A DNA stretch of 64,000 bases from Ardenticatenaceae bacterium (GTDB lineage: Bacteria; Chloroflexota; Anaerolineae; Promineifilales; Promineifilaceae): contig JACKCB010000002.1 of NCBI GenBank assembly GCA_020634235.1, positions 930,001-994,000 on the forward strand, written 5' to 3'. Under the pieces are notes generated by a model. That model was not told the origin of the DNA. It saw only the letters and a program-made list of their open reading frames with translations, and made no database searches. A program made the translations under genes and the position numbers. This document shows, piece by piece, positions 17,890 through 29,368 of the stretch (within the stretch, counting starts at the first letter, position 1; every line of letters starts with the position of its first letter).

Positions 17890-18459
17890 ATGACAGGGAA
17901 ACGGCCATTTAACAAGCGCATTTACACCGTCGCCGGCTACCGGCAGGCGATTTATGAGATGTTTGACCACCTGGATGAGCTGCGGGCGGCGGCGCGCTCC
18001 GGCCGGGTGAGCAAGCCATTTGCCGAGCGGATTATGCTGGCGGTGACCCAGGTGAACGGCTGCCGCTACTGCCATTACGGCCATGCGCGGGCGGCGCTGC
18101 GGGCGGGTGTGACCCCGGCCGAGATTGAGAGCCTGGTGGCTGGTGAATTTGACCAACTGCCGCCGGAAGAGCTGGTGGCGTTGCTCTTTGCCCAACATTA
18201 CGCCGAGAGTGCCGGGCGGCCTGACCCGGAGGCGTGGCAAAAGGTGGTGGATACCTATGGCCCGGCCGGGGCGCAGGATATCATGGCCTATATTCGCATG
18301 ATTACGATGGGCAACCTGATGGGCAATACGTTGGATGCGTTCTTGAGCCGGCTGAGGCTGAACCCGGCCGGGAACAGCAGTCTGGCACAGGAATTGGGGG
18401 TGATTTTGGGCAGCGTGGTGTTTATCCCGGCCGGGCTGCTGCGCCACAAACTGGCCTGA
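17890..18459 (+). CDS. AhpD-like carboxymuconolactone decarboxylase domain protein
   Basis: 189 residues from the ATG at 17890, which follows GAGG at short spacing. The CMD/AhpD core contains the redox CxxC with a following His (NGCRYCHYGHARAALRAG), the pattern of alkylhydroperoxidase AhpD-type proteins that reduce peroxides or partner with a disulfide relay. The C-terminal part contains a further all-helical region (YIRMITMGNLMGNTLDAFLSR). The gene is divergent from the secreted protein at 17689; the 200-base region between holds two copies of the CCCGGCCGGG palindrome. The physiological partner is unknown. Confidence 0.85.
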   Translation: MTGKRPFNKRIYTVAGYRQAIYEMFDHLDELRAAARSGRVSKPFAERIMLAVTQVNGCRYCHYGHARAALRAGVTPAEIESLVAGEFDQLPPEELVALLFAQHYAESAGRPDPEAWQKVVDTYGPAGAQDIMAYIRMITMGNLMGNTLDAFLSRLRLNPAGNSSLAQELGVILGSVVFIPAGLLRHKLA

Positions 18460-18530
18460 AATGTGGGCCTGGGTTACATTTGGGCGGCCAGACAGCAACA
18501 GATATCTTCACGAAAGAGGAACCAAGCACA

Positions 18531-18899
18531 ATGGACATAGAAGAGGCCAATCGCGCCATCAAGAATGCCTGGGTCGCCGGCCTGATTGCCGGTGGCATCA
18601 ACGTACTGTTAACCCTGATTTATGCCAGCGGCGGCAACCTGCTGCGTGTCGATTGGTGGAACTGGGTGGACCTGCCGCTCATGTTCCTGTTGTCCTTTGG
18701 CGTATACAAGAAGAACCGGGCCAGCGCCATCATCTTGCTGATCTACTACATCGGCAGCAAGACGTATTTCTGGTGGAATGAGCGGGCCTTTATTGGCGTG
18801 CCCATCGCCCTTATCTTTGCCTATTTCTTACTCGGCGGGGTGCGGGGTACGCTGGCTTATCACAAGCTGCAAAACGCGACCCCGGCCGGGGAGCATTAG
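18531..18899 (+). CDS. Small multi-pass membrane protein
   Basis: 122 residues from the ATG at 18531, preceded by AAAGAGGA. The protein starts MDIEEANRAIKNAWVAG and has about four hydrophobic helices (GLIAGGINVLLTLIYA, LPLMFLLSFGVYKK, SAIILLIYYIGSKTYFW, VPIALIFAYFLLGGV), a common layout of small uncharacterised bacterial membrane proteins. No catalytic motif is seen. It lies 71 bases after the AhpD-like gene and converges on the next gene, with only 14 bases between their stop codons. Confidence 0.75.
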   Translation: MDIEEANRAIKNAWVAGLIAGGINVLLTLIYASGGNLLRVDWWNWVDLPLMFLLSFGVYKKNRASAIILLIYYIGSKTYFWWNERAFIGVPIALIFAYFLLGGVRGTLAYHKLQNATPAGEH

Positions 18900-18913
18900 G
18901 GGAGCAGGGAACC

Positions 18914-19657
18914 TTAGCCGGGTAGTTGGGGGCTAATCTGGGGTCTGACCCCGGCCGGGGCGTACAGCTCCCGGTAGCCCAACCAGGCAATGGCCACATA
19001 AGCCAGCGTCTTGGGGATCATCAACATGCCGATAGGCGGCACCTGCTGCACAAAGAGAATAACCGGCAGGTAAAACGCAAACGACGTCAAGATCATCGCC
19101 CCAATCCAGGTGAAGGTGCGATCCGCCAGCGCCCGCGCATCGCGCAAAATCAGGTAAGCCACCCCCAACCCCTGCACCATCAGCGGCACATTGCGATACA
19201 GCGACCACGGCTGCGGCGGCACGGTGCTGTTCCACGCATTGGCCGGGAAGAGCATAATCACCAGCCGCACCACCCCCGCGGCAAACAACAGGTAGGCCAG
19301 CCAGCCATACTGCCGGCCAAAGCGCGTCCGCCAAATGGCCACCATAACCATGTAAAAGAAAGTAACGGTAACGGCAGTAGCCAGCGCGCCCAGCCCCACC
19401 AACCCCACCGGCACGCCAAACAGCGTCACCGTCGCTTCCAGGCTGCCCAGGGCATAGGCCCACACCCGGAAGCCAACGTGCCCCGTATCCCCCAAAGCCA
19501 GCAGGCCAAAAGCCAGAATAAAGAGCCGGGCCAACGGCTGGCTAGCCTGCGCCAGTTGGGGCAGCCGGCGGGCCATGGTGATAACCAGCCCCCAAATGAC
19601 GACCAGATAGGCGATGTTGAAGCTGATCTCCAGCCACATGGTCATGGTTTCAGACAT
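18914..19657 (-). CDS. Seven-helix-like integral membrane protein
   Basis: 247 residues from the ATG at 19657, preferred to a GTG six bases upstream because GAGGTGG lies at ideal spacing. About seven hydrophobic segments are present, beginning with ISFNIAYLVVIWGLVITMA and ending with MLMIPKTLAYVAIAWLGY. No enzyme or transport motif is recognised. The last residues (APAGVRPQISPQ) contain the iterated CCCGGCCGGG element. It is followed upstream by the SLC13-type transporter gene on the same strand, 138 bases away. Confidence 0.75.
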   Translation of the reverse strand: MSETMTMWLEISFNIAYLVVIWGLVITMARRLPQLAQASQPLARLFILAFGLLALGDTGHVGFRVWAYALGSLEATVTLFGVPVGLVGLGALATAVTVTFFYMVMVAIWRTRFGRQYGWLAYLLFAAGVVRLVIMLFPANAWNSTVPPQPWSLYRNVPLMVQGLGVAYLILRDARALADRTFTWIGAMILTSFAFYLPVILFVQQVPPIGMLMIPKTLAYVAIAWLGYRELYAPAGVRPQISPQLPG

Positions 19658-19795
19658 TGCCACCTCACAAGCAGGCAGTCCGCCTGCGAATCAATCGAGT
19701 TTGCGGCAATTATATGGTTGTGGCTGGGTATAGAGAGGTGTTTTTTGTCGTCCCCGGCCGGGACAAACGTCACTTCTTGGCCGGCCCGCCCACAC

Positions 19796-22135
19796 CTAAA
19801 ACGGCCAGAACACAGGCACCACCAGCAAAGTCAGCACCAGCAGCACCAACGACAGCGGCAGCCCCACCTTCACGTAATCAGCAAAGCGATACCCCCCCGG
19901 CCCCATCACCAACACATTCGCCGCATGCCCCACCGGGGTCAGAATACTGGCCGACGAGGCAAAAGCCAGGCTCATCATCAGCGGATAGGGCGAGACCCCG
20001 GCACTCTGCGCCGCGGTCAGGGTAATCGGGGCCATCAACACCGCCACCACCGGGTTGGGCATGAACTGCGTCGCCGCCAGCGTCAGCAGGAACAGGCCAG
20101 CCATAATGACGGTTGGCCCATAGCCACCAATAGCCCCCATCATAACATCGGCCAGGAAGCTGGCCGCGCCGGTCTCCGCCATGGCGACACCCAGGGGCAG
20201 CATGGCCGCAATCAAGAAGACCGCCTTCCACTCAATATAGCGATACGCCTCATCCATGGTCAGGCAGCCGGTCACCACCATCAGCGTCGCCCCGATAATG
20301 GCTGCCACGGCAATGGGCAGCCAGCCCAGCATGGCCACAACGATAACAGCCAGCATCAACAGGCCGGCGATAGGCGCTTTGTTGTAGCGTGGTTCCTCCT
20401 GAGCCTCACCGCGCAGCACCAGGAAGTCAGGCTCCCGGCCGAGGATGTTCAGGCGTTCGCGCGGCCCGTACAACAGCAGCGCATCGCCAAAACGGAGGGC
20501 CATGTCACCCAGCCCGGTGCGGTAGGGGCGGCCACGCCGCCAGATGGCCAGCACCGACAAGCCATACTTCTCGCGGAACTGAATTTCGCGCAGGGTCTTG
20601 TTGGCCAGGGTGGTGTAGGGCGAAAGCACCGCTTCCGCCAGGGCCACCGTGTCCGATTCCAGAATGGCCAGATCGATGTCCGGGCTGCGCTCCACAGTCA
20701 GGTTCTGCAAGCCGCGCACAATGTCCAGGTCACGCGGCCGCCCTTCCACAATGAGTGTATCTCCCTCGGCCAGGGCGGTATCTGGGCTGGGCATGAGAAT
20801 GGTCTGTTCCTGGCGGAGCAGGCCCAGGACCAGCAGGCCAAAGACGTTGGCGAAGTGGCTTTGGGCCAGGGTCTGGCCAATCAGGGTGGACCCGGCCGGG
20901 ATGCTCACCGCCAGCAAATGGCCCGCCAACTCATACCCGGCCGCGGCCGCCGAATCAACCGGCTGGAAGCCCGGCACATCGCGGAACGCGGCCAGCTTCT
21001 CGGCCGGGCCTTGCAGCAGCAGGTGGTCGCCAACTGCCACCGGTATCTCCTGCAAGCGCGTGCGGTACGGCCGGCCATGGCGGCGGATAGCCAGCACATT
21101 CAGGCCATACTCCTGCCGCACGCCAACCTCAACCACCGTCTGCCCCAGGAAAGGGGAGTCCGGGGGAACAGTGAATTCGGCCAGGCCAATTTCGGGCGAA
21201 AGCAACTGCTCCAGGGCAACCGTTGTGGATTGGATGGCCAGGTTGGGCTGGTGGCTGAGCGCGTCCAAACGCTCCAGCCGCCCCAGCACCAGCAGCCGGT
21301 CACCGCCGGCCAGGATTGTATCCGGCCGGGGCGCCATGTGGCGTTCCTCACCACGCCGCAGCCCCAAAATGTTCAGGCCCAGTGCCTGCCCAATGTGGCT
21401 CTCGGCCAGCGTTTTGCCGGCCAGGGGGGTGTCGAAGGGCAGGGTGATGATGGCCAACCGCTCCTCAATGCCGTAAAGGGCGCGGTCCCCGTTGCCGTTG
21501 CCGGCCAGGGCCTGTTCGGCCTTGTGGAAGGGCAGCAAACGCTGGCCGATAAGCAGCATGAAGAGAATGCCACCTAGCAGCAGAACGACCCCGGCCGGGG
21601 TGAAGTCAAACATACCAAAGGGCGTCAGCCCGGCCGCGGCCAGCGCATCACTCACCAAAATGTTGGTCGGCGTGCTGATGAGGGTAGTCATGCCCCCCAG
21701 CAGCGTGCCATAAACCACCGGCAGCAGCAGCTTGGAGGGTGATTGGCCCGTCTGCCGCGAAATGTCCAGGACCACCGGCAAGAACATAGCTGCCACGCCA
21801 ATGTTATTCATGAAGGCCGACAAAACGCCGGACGTCAGCATGATAATCACCAACAGCCGGCCGGGATGGTTACCCGAGATGCGCAGCACCCGCTGGCCGA
21901 TGATGTTGGCAATGCCCGTTTGCGACAGCCCCCCACTGAGGATGAAAATGGCCCAGACGGTGATGACGGCCGAGTTGCTGAAGCCCGCCACGGCCTGCTC
22001 CGGCGTCACCAGCCCGGTGATGGCCAGGGCACTCAGCACCAGCAGCGCCACTACATCCACCCGCAGCCGTTCACTGACAAACAGCACAATGGCCACCAGC
22101 AAGATACCAAGCACAAGGGCAATGTCAGGGGTCAT
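19796..22135 (-). CDS. SLC13/DASS-type anion transporter with four RCK_C domains
   Basis: 779 residues. The first about 200 and last about 200 residues are transmembrane halves of the sodium/sulfate-dicarboxylate fold (SAFMNNIGVAAMFLPVVL, LLLPVVYGTLLGGMTTLISTPTNILVSDAL; QFMPNPVVAVLMAPITLTAAQSAG, SILTPVGHAANVLVMGPGGYRF). Between them lie four RCK_C/TrkA-C repeats, each with the form LAGKTLAESHIG ... LNILGLRRG ... GDRLLVLG. Members move sulfate, phosphate or carboxylates with sodium. Two RCK_C units are commonplace; four are less so and point to ligand-gated control. Substrate is not predictable from the sequence. Confidence 0.93.
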   Translation of the reverse strand: MTPDIALVLGILLVAIVLFVSERLRVDVVALLVLSALAITGLVTPEQAVAGFSNSAVITVWAIFILSGGLSQTGIANIIGQRVLRISGNHPGRLLVIIMLTSGVLSAFMNNIGVAAMFLPVVLDISRQTGQSPSKLLLPVVYGTLLGGMTTLISTPTNILVSDALAAAGLTPFGMFDFTPAGVVLLLGGILFMLLIGQRLLPFHKAEQALAGNGNGDRALYGIEERLAIITLPFDTPLAGKTLAESHIGQALGLNILGLRRGEERHMAPRPDTILAGGDRLLVLGRLERLDALSHQPNLAIQSTTVALEQLLSPEIGLAEFTVPPDSPFLGQTVVEVGVRQEYGLNVLAIRRHGRPYRTRLQEIPVAVGDHLLLQGPAEKLAAFRDVPGFQPVDSAAAAGYELAGHLLAVSIPAGSTLIGQTLAQSHFANVFGLLVLGLLRQEQTILMPSPDTALAEGDTLIVEGRPRDLDIVRGLQNLTVERSPDIDLAILESDTVALAEAVLSPYTTLANKTLREIQFREKYGLSVLAIWRRGRPYRTGLGDMALRFGDALLLYGPRERLNILGREPDFLVLRGEAQEEPRYNKAPIAGLLMLAVIVVAMLGWLPIAVAAIIGATLMVVTGCLTMDEAYRYIEWKAVFLIAAMLPLGVAMAETGAASFLADVMMGAIGGYGPTVIMAGLFLLTLAATQFMPNPVVAVLMAPITLTAAQSAGVSPYPLMMSLAFASSASILTPVGHAANVLVMGPGGYRFADYVKVGLPLSLVLLVLTLLVVPVFWPF

Positions 22136-22165
22136 GGTGGCGAATCCGGCGCTTGCAAGGGCAGC

Positions 22166-22513
22166 TTAACCGGGTTTGGGTGGCCGGCGCGGGTCCAGCA
22201 GTTCATCCAGGTGCATCCAGATAGCACGGGAATAGCGAAAGATGAGCGGCGAGAGGATGAGAAGCACGGTGAGCGAGACGAAAAAATACCAGGGCAGCGC
22301 CGCGCCAACCAGGTAAAGCCAGATGGCAAAGGGCAAGATGGCGACAAAGCCCAGGATGTAGCCAAAGAAGATGGCCATCATGAAGTAGCCCTCTTCCCGT
22401 TCATACTTCGCGCCACACACCGGGCAGTTAGGGTGCATCCGCCAAACACCGTGGAAGATGGGGCCGCGCAGGCAGTGGGGGCAGCGGAGCTGCAACAGGG
22501 CACGGAGTCTCAT
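22166..22513 (-). CDS. DUF983 family zinc-ribbon membrane protein
   Basis: 115 residues from the ATG at 22513; a TTG 36 bases upstream is possible but adds poorly supported residues. The N-terminal zinc-ribbon-like cysteines (LQLRCPHCLRGPIF ... HPNCPVCGAKYEREEGYF) and two transmembrane helices (MMAIFFGYILGFVAILPF, PWYFFVSLTVLLILSPLIF) are the hallmark of DUF983. Function of the family is unknown. The stop codon lies 30 bases before the transporter start at 22135 and its start is 48 bases from the next minus-strand gene. Confidence 0.88.
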   Translation of the reverse strand: MRLRALLQLRCPHCLRGPIFHGVWRMHPNCPVCGAKYEREEGYFMMAIFFGYILGFVAILPFAIWLYLVGAALPWYFFVSLTVLLILSPLIFRYSRAIWMHLDELLDPRRPPKPG

Positions 22514-22560
22514 GGGGCGGAGTATGCCAACCGGCCGGGTAAATGTCAAATGGGGTGGGC

Positions 22561-24498
22561 TTAGCGCAGGTCGATGGCCAGGCGGGGGTTGGCCCAGTAG
22601 ACGGCCCCCCCGGCCGGGTTGGCCGCCACCTCCAGCCAGAAAGAGAGCTTCTGCCCCTGGTACTCATCCAGGGGGATGTCGATGGGCAGCCAACTGCCGG
22701 CATCAGTGAGCGTGCCTTCGTACAGCGTGGGGATGCCCCCGGCCGGGAGCACCCCGCGCACGCGCACCATCTGCCCCGGCTCGCCCCACACCGCCACACG
22801 CAGCGCCGCCCCGGCCGGGATGGTAGCCGCATACCCCAACCCCGCCCAACCTTCGGCCGGTGGGTATAGCACCTGGGCCAGGCGCGGCGCCCCGGCCGGG
22901 CCGGCCACCACATCCAGAGCATACAATTCGGCCGCCAGCGGCGACGTCTGGCCATCTGCGTCCACAGCAATCGCCTGCGGCCGCGCCCGCCACAACAAAA
23001 TGGCGCGCTGGCTGGCCTGCAATTCCGGCAGCAGGTTGTACAGCACCTCGTCGGCATAATCCAGCAGGTAAAACTGGTCCGTAACCTCCGCATACGCCTT
23101 CAGCGCCGCCAGCGGACCGCCGTGCACCTCCGGCAGCCCATACCAGACGGCCAGCGTGGCCGGCAAAAAGCTGGGCGTCAGCACAAAACGATTGGCAAAG
23201 ATACGCATTTCATCATCCAGCGCCGGCAGCAGCGCCTTCAACTGCGCCTCCGCCCGGCGATCCTCCAGCGTGTTTTGCAGCCACGCCTGCTGCACCCACC
23301 GAATCTGCTGGACATGCAGCCCCAGGAAGAGAACCACCAGCCCCACCACCCCGGCCGGGAGCCATTTGCGCCCCCGCACGGCCAGCCAGGGCTGGCGCAC
23401 AAGCTGCTCAATGCCGGCGGCCAGGGCCAGGCACATCCCCGCCCAGGCGGAATAGACGTGCCGCCCGGCAAACAGCTCCGGCTTCTGGGCGTAGAGGGCA
23501 AAATAGAGGAAGCCCAGGTGCAGCCCGGCCCACAACAACCCCAGGCGGACCACGCGCCCGCCGTCGCGGAACCAGATGGCCAGCAGCAGCAGCAGGGCCG
23601 CCGCAAACAGAATCTCGGCCAGGGGCCGGGCGGCCAGGTTGGCCAGCAGGCCGCGACCAAAGCTGCTGTTGCTGATCAGCGTCCAGCGGCCAAACTGGGT
23701 CACCAGGAAGTGGCTGATGTTCCCCGGCCGGAGGTAGTCCAGGTAGTGCCCGGCCGGGGTGGCGGCCACGTCGATGGTCAGGTTGGGGCGGCTGAGCTGC
23801 ACGTAGAGGTAGGCCACCAACGCCGGCAGCAGCACCGCCAAAGCCCACCATTCCGCCCGGTGCAGTTGCCAGCGCCCCGGCCGGGGCTGGCTGAGGCGCA
23901 CAAAGACCAGGAAGATAGGCAGCAGCAGCCCTTCCTCGTGCACGGTGAGGGTGAACAGGCACAGCAGCACGGTCAGGATCAGCCAGCGAACCCGGCCGGG
24001 GTCGGCCAGGTAGGTCAGGTAGCAGATAGTGGCCAGCAGCGACAGCGCCGCCGCCTGGATAATGGCGATGCTGCTAATCCAGGCCACCACGTCATGGTGC
24101 TGGGCATGGATGGCAAACAGGGTCGCGCCGCACAGCGCGGCAAAGATACTTACCCCCAACTTGCGGGTCAGCCGGTAGACCAGGGCGATGGTCAGCGCGT
24201 GCCAGCACGCCTGCAAGAAGTAGTAGCCAAAGGGGTTCAGCCCAAACAGCAGCCGGTTGCCCAGGAACCAGATGTTTTGCACCGGCCGGTAATACCAGGT
24301 GGACCAGTAGGGCAGGAAAACTTGCAGCGCCCCGGCCGGGTTGGCCACAAACGCCTTGATAAAACCCAGTTGAATATAATCATCCCCCACAAACGAGGTG
24401 CGGTAAGGCGGCAAAAAAACCACCAGGCTCAGGCAAATCACCCCGGCCAGGATAAACAACGCATATGAAGCTGCTCTACGCTGCGCCACAAAACCCAT
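22561..24498 (-). CDS. Polytopic membrane protein, PMT/TMTC glycosyltransferase-like
   Basis: 645 residues with roughly 10-12 hydrophobic helices in the first 430 residues, then a soluble C-terminal domain. The N-terminal loop FVGDDYIQLGFIKAF after the first helix and YYRPVQNIWFLGNRLLFGLNPFGYYFLQACWHAL resemble C-type glycosyltransferases of the PMT/TMTC class, whose acidic loop motif after helix 1 is catalytic. The C-terminal region (about 500-645) looks beta-rich (SWLPIDIPLDEYQGQKLSFWLEV). Assignment to the GT39-like superfamily is inference; no donor or acceptor can be named. The ATG at 24498 faces a 214-base divergent spacer. Confidence 0.75.
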   Translation of the reverse strand: MGFVAQRRAASYALFILAGVICLSLVVFLPPYRTSFVGDDYIQLGFIKAFVANPAGALQVFLPYWSTWYYRPVQNIWFLGNRLLFGLNPFGYYFLQACWHALTIALVYRLTRKLGVSIFAALCGATLFAIHAQHHDVVAWISSIAIIQAAALSLLATICYLTYLADPGRVRWLILTVLLCLFTLTVHEEGLLLPIFLVFVRLSQPRPGRWQLHRAEWWALAVLLPALVAYLYVQLSRPNLTIDVAATPAGHYLDYLRPGNISHFLVTQFGRWTLISNSSFGRGLLANLAARPLAEILFAAALLLLLAIWFRDGGRVVRLGLLWAGLHLGFLYFALYAQKPELFAGRHVYSAWAGMCLALAAGIEQLVRQPWLAVRGRKWLPAGVVGLVVLFLGLHVQQIRWVQQAWLQNTLEDRRAEAQLKALLPALDDEMRIFANRFVLTPSFLPATLAVWYGLPEVHGGPLAALKAYAEVTDQFYLLDYADEVLYNLLPELQASQRAILLWRARPQAIAVDADGQTSPLAAELYALDVVAGPAGAPRLAQVLYPPAEGWAGLGYAATIPAGAALRVAVWGEPGQMVRVRGVLPAGGIPTLYEGTLTDAGSWLPIDIPLDEYQGQKLSFWLEVAANPAGGAVYWANPRLAIDLR

Positions 24499-24712
24499 CC
24501 TTATGCTATGATTGCCCCCGATTGTACAGGCTCCAGGTAAATTCAGGGAGTTCGCAAAACGAAAGATGTGGCCGGATTTTTGTTAATGAGGGCCAGGCAC
24601 AGGGCGGAACGATGTCATGTAGAGCAAGTTTTGCTGCCCTGTGCCTGACACTTCAACACCATCCCTAACCCACAACAACCAGTCGCCAGCCATCACACAG
24701 CACGGAGACCCC

Positions 24713-26758
<2,046 letters not shown>

Positions 26759-26783
26759 GGCAACCGATCTGGCCCCACCCACG

Positions 26784-26817
26784 CAAAAGGCCCACGTCTC
26801 CGAAAAAACGTGGGCCT
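26784..26817 (-). terminator. Intrinsic terminator downstream of tRNA-Lys
   Basis: AGGCCCACGT (26788-26797) and ACGTGGGCCT (26808-26817) form a perfect 10-bp stem with a 10-base loop. On the minus strand the stem is followed by TTTT (complement of 26784-26787), so it terminates the tRNA transcript. It can also form on the plus strand just after the stop at 26758, so it may serve both genes. Confidence 0.8.
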
Positions 26818-26837
26818 CAGTTTCATGCTTGTTGCAA

Positions 26838-26910
26838 TGCTCCCGACAGGACTCGAACCTGTAACCAGACGATTAAGAGTCGCCTGCTCTGCCAATTGAG
26901 CTACGAGAGC
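26838..26910 (-). tRNA. tRNA-Lys (anticodon CTT)
   Basis: Read on the minus strand, the 73-base cloverleaf has acceptor GCTCTCG pairing with CGGGAGC (one G-U pair), D-arm GCTCAATTGGCAGAGC, anticodon stem GGCGA/TCGTC with loop CTCTTAA giving anticodon CTT, T-arm with GGTTCGAGTCC, and discriminator A. CCA is not encoded. Confidence 0.96.
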
Positions 26911-26983
26911 GAAAACCAGAGCAAGATTATAGCCAAACGGGCTGTTCTGTCAACGGCGGGTGGCGTGGCGCGCCCCGGCCGGG

Positions 26984-29368
26984 TTAGGGCGTCACCGGGC
27001 TTAACAGGTCCGCCAGCACCCAGCCCACCTGTCCCTCATATTCCACCTGCTGCCAGATAGTGTTGTTGATCGTCTCCCGGCCGGGGAGCAGCAGCACCAC
27101 CGCTCCTTCCGGGATCACCGCCAACACCTGGGCTGCCTGCGACGGCTCGGCCCGCAAATTCAGGCCATAAGGCGACAAGACCACCGCTTGCGGCGGAGCC
27201 GGTGTCGGCGTTTCCGTCGGCAAAGGCGTCTCGGTGGGTGGCAGCGTCTCGGTAACGGCCGGCGTTTCCGTCTCCACCACCGCAGTGGCGGTGTTGGTGG
27301 GCGCATTGGTAGGCGTGGGTGTGTCGGTCACCGTGGGGGTGGGGCCAGGGGTGGGGGTCTCGGTGGACGTCGGCGTGGGGGTGGCCGTGGGCGGCACCAC
27401 CGGGTCCAGGCGGGTAACCAGGATCACCGTTAAAACGAGCTGCACTTCCCGGCCGGGGGCCAGATCAGGCTGCAATTCAACCGCAATCGCATTCTGCAAA
27501 TCCTTCACCTGATTAAACGGAATCGTCCGCGTCGATTGGGCCACAATATCCAGCTCCAACGGCAGACTATTGTCATTCAGGTTCATAATTTGCAGGTCCA
27601 CCAGGTCCGCCCCGGTAACCTCCGTCAACGTGGCCCCGGCCACATTCTGGATGCGGTTGATCAGCGCCGCTTGCTGCGTCAGGCGGAAAGTGAAGGCGCT
27701 GAGGAGCACCGTCACCACCACCAGCATCACCATGGCCACCCGCACCGTGCGCAGCCGCACCGCCTGGCGCGCCTTTTGCGCCGGCGTTGGCCGGAAACCG
27801 CGGGTCAAGAACACCAGCACCGAGGCAAAGACAATGGCCACAAAGTTGGCTGTAAAGAGCAGCAGCGCCCCCAGGGATTCAGTAAAATGCCCCGTGCTCA
27901 GGGCAATACCCGCCGTGGCCAGCGGCGGCACCAAAGCCGCGGAAATCGCCACGCCGGGCAGCGCCGCCGCCGCATCGGAGTTGGTCAGGGCATAGGCCCC
28001 GGCCAGGCCGGCAAATAGGGCCACCCCCAAGTCGAGCAGGTTCGGCTGGGTACGGGCCAAAAGCTCCGCCGTCAGCGGTTCATTCAGCCGCAGCAGTCCA
28101 CTCAGGGCGCCCACAGCAATCGCCAACAACATCCCCCGCAGCACCGCGCCCAGCGACAGCCGCAGAAAACGCGTATCGCCTAACACGGTGGCCATGCCCA
28201 CGCCCACCATCGGCGACATCAGCGGGGCAACCAACATGGCCCCAATCACCACTGCCCCGCTGTTAAGCAGCAAGCCCAGGGCGGCGATCATGGCCGACAG
28301 GGTGATGAGAATGAAGAAATCGGCATCCGGCCGGGCGCTGCGCCGCACCCGCACATAGACCTGCGTCCGTTCTGCCTGCTGCAAACGGGGCAAAAAACCC
28401 TGCAGCCGCCAGGCCACACCGCGCGCCACCTCGCCAAAGCGGTTGTTAGGCTCACGTACCACCAGCACCGGGGTCTGGCTTTCGCGCACCACCGAGCCAA
28501 CCACATCGCCAAACAGGGCACGGTCGAAGGGGCTTTCGCGGCTGGCACCAATCATCACCAGGTCATACGGGCCACATGCCTCGTCGATGATGCCTTTGGT
28601 CACCGAATCGGCGTGGATCAGTTTGCGGTCGAGACGGTCGCCGGCATCGATGAACTTGGCCAACTGCTGCAAGCGTGCCCGCCCCAGCGCCTCTTCGTTG
28701 GCCCCCATGTGGCTGGGCACCACGTAGAGGGCGGTGAGCCTGGTTTGCGGGGTGAGGGGCAGGGCAAAAGTGAGGGCGTGGGCCGAGTTGGGCCCGGCCG
28801 AGGTGGGGGCCAGGATATGGCCAATCTGCCCCAGAGCATAGGGCGAGGGTGGGGTGTCGTGGTTGGCAGTGGTCGCCCCGGCCGGGTCTGCGACATCGAT
28901 CGCGCCGGCCACCGGGACAGGCAATTCCTGCCCCACCTCCACCGCTTCGCCGTTGTTGGCCGCGTTAAGCTGGCTGTACGTACCGCCACGCAGCACACCC
29001 ACAGCGCAGGGGATGTATTCCATCGGAGGCAGGTTAGGCCGCACCTCGCTTAGCAGCAGGTCAATGTTGGCCTTCTGGATAATGCTCGCAACTGTCTGGC
29101 GATGATCCTCCGCCCCAATAAGCGCAGTGTGTACCGTTTCGGCGGCGGTAACCCGGCCGGCGGCCTCGGCCAGCGTGCGGCGGGCAACCGTGAGCATATG
29201 CTCATCGGGAGCGCTGGGCACAATCACAACCGCCAGGACTTCGCCCCCATTGGCATGGGCTACCTCCCGACCAAACTGCCAGATGAAGCCAGGGTCCTGC
29301 CCTGGGTCCAGCAGCACGAGAGCGCGCCATATTTGCTCGTGGGGAATCTGCCCTTCCAGAATCTTCAT
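26984..29368 (-). CDS. DUF389 membrane protein with two UspA-like domains and a C-terminal SH3b domain
   Basis: 794 residues from the ATG at 29368. There are two universal-stress-protein-like modules: about 1-115 (LVLLDPGQDPGFIWQFGREV) and about 205-330 (GHILAPTSAGPNSAHALTFA ... YDLVMIGASRESPFDRALFG ... TPVLVVREP). These precede the DUF389 core of about six helices (LITLSAMIAALGLLLNS, GAVVIGAMLVAPLMSPMVG, ALPGVAISAALVPPLATAG). A beta domain, a Thr/Pro-rich linker of some 65 residues and a terminal SH3b-like domain (LSPYGLNLRAEPSQAAQVLA) follow. The stress domains should be cytoplasmic and the linker-SH3b extracytoplasmic. Function of DUF389 proteins is unknown. Confidence 0.88.
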   Translation of the reverse strand: MKILEGQIPHEQIWRALVLLDPGQDPGFIWQFGREVAHANGGEVLAVVIVPSAPDEHMLTVARRTLAEAAGRVTAAETVHTALIGAEDHRQTVASIIQKANIDLLLSEVRPNLPPMEYIPCAVGVLRGGTYSQLNAANNGEAVEVGQELPVPVAGAIDVADPAGATTANHDTPPSPYALGQIGHILAPTSAGPNSAHALTFALPLTPQTRLTALYVVPSHMGANEEALGRARLQQLAKFIDAGDRLDRKLIHADSVTKGIIDEACGPYDLVMIGASRESPFDRALFGDVVGSVVRESQTPVLVVREPNNRFGEVARGVAWRLQGFLPRLQQAERTQVYVRVRRSARPDADFFILITLSAMIAALGLLLNSGAVVIGAMLVAPLMSPMVGVGMATVLGDTRFLRLSLGAVLRGMLLAIAVGALSGLLRLNEPLTAELLARTQPNLLDLGVALFAGLAGAYALTNSDAAAALPGVAISAALVPPLATAGIALSTGHFTESLGALLLFTANFVAIVFASVLVFLTRGFRPTPAQKARQAVRLRTVRVAMVMLVVVTVLLSAFTFRLTQQAALINRIQNVAGATLTEVTGADLVDLQIMNLNDNSLPLELDIVAQSTRTIPFNQVKDLQNAIAVELQPDLAPGREVQLVLTVILVTRLDPVVPPTATPTPTSTETPTPGPTPTVTDTPTPTNAPTNTATAVVETETPAVTETLPPTETPLPTETPTPAPPQAVVLSPYGLNLRAEPSQAAQVLAVIPEGAVVLLLPGRETINNTIWQQVEYEGQVGWVLADLLSPVTP

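Noticed and set aside
24499..24712. Small gene in the divergent spacer before the YyaL-type gene
   Set aside because: A 67-codon frame beginning at 24465 overlaps the neighbouring gene start and has no ribosome-binding site or recognisable features.
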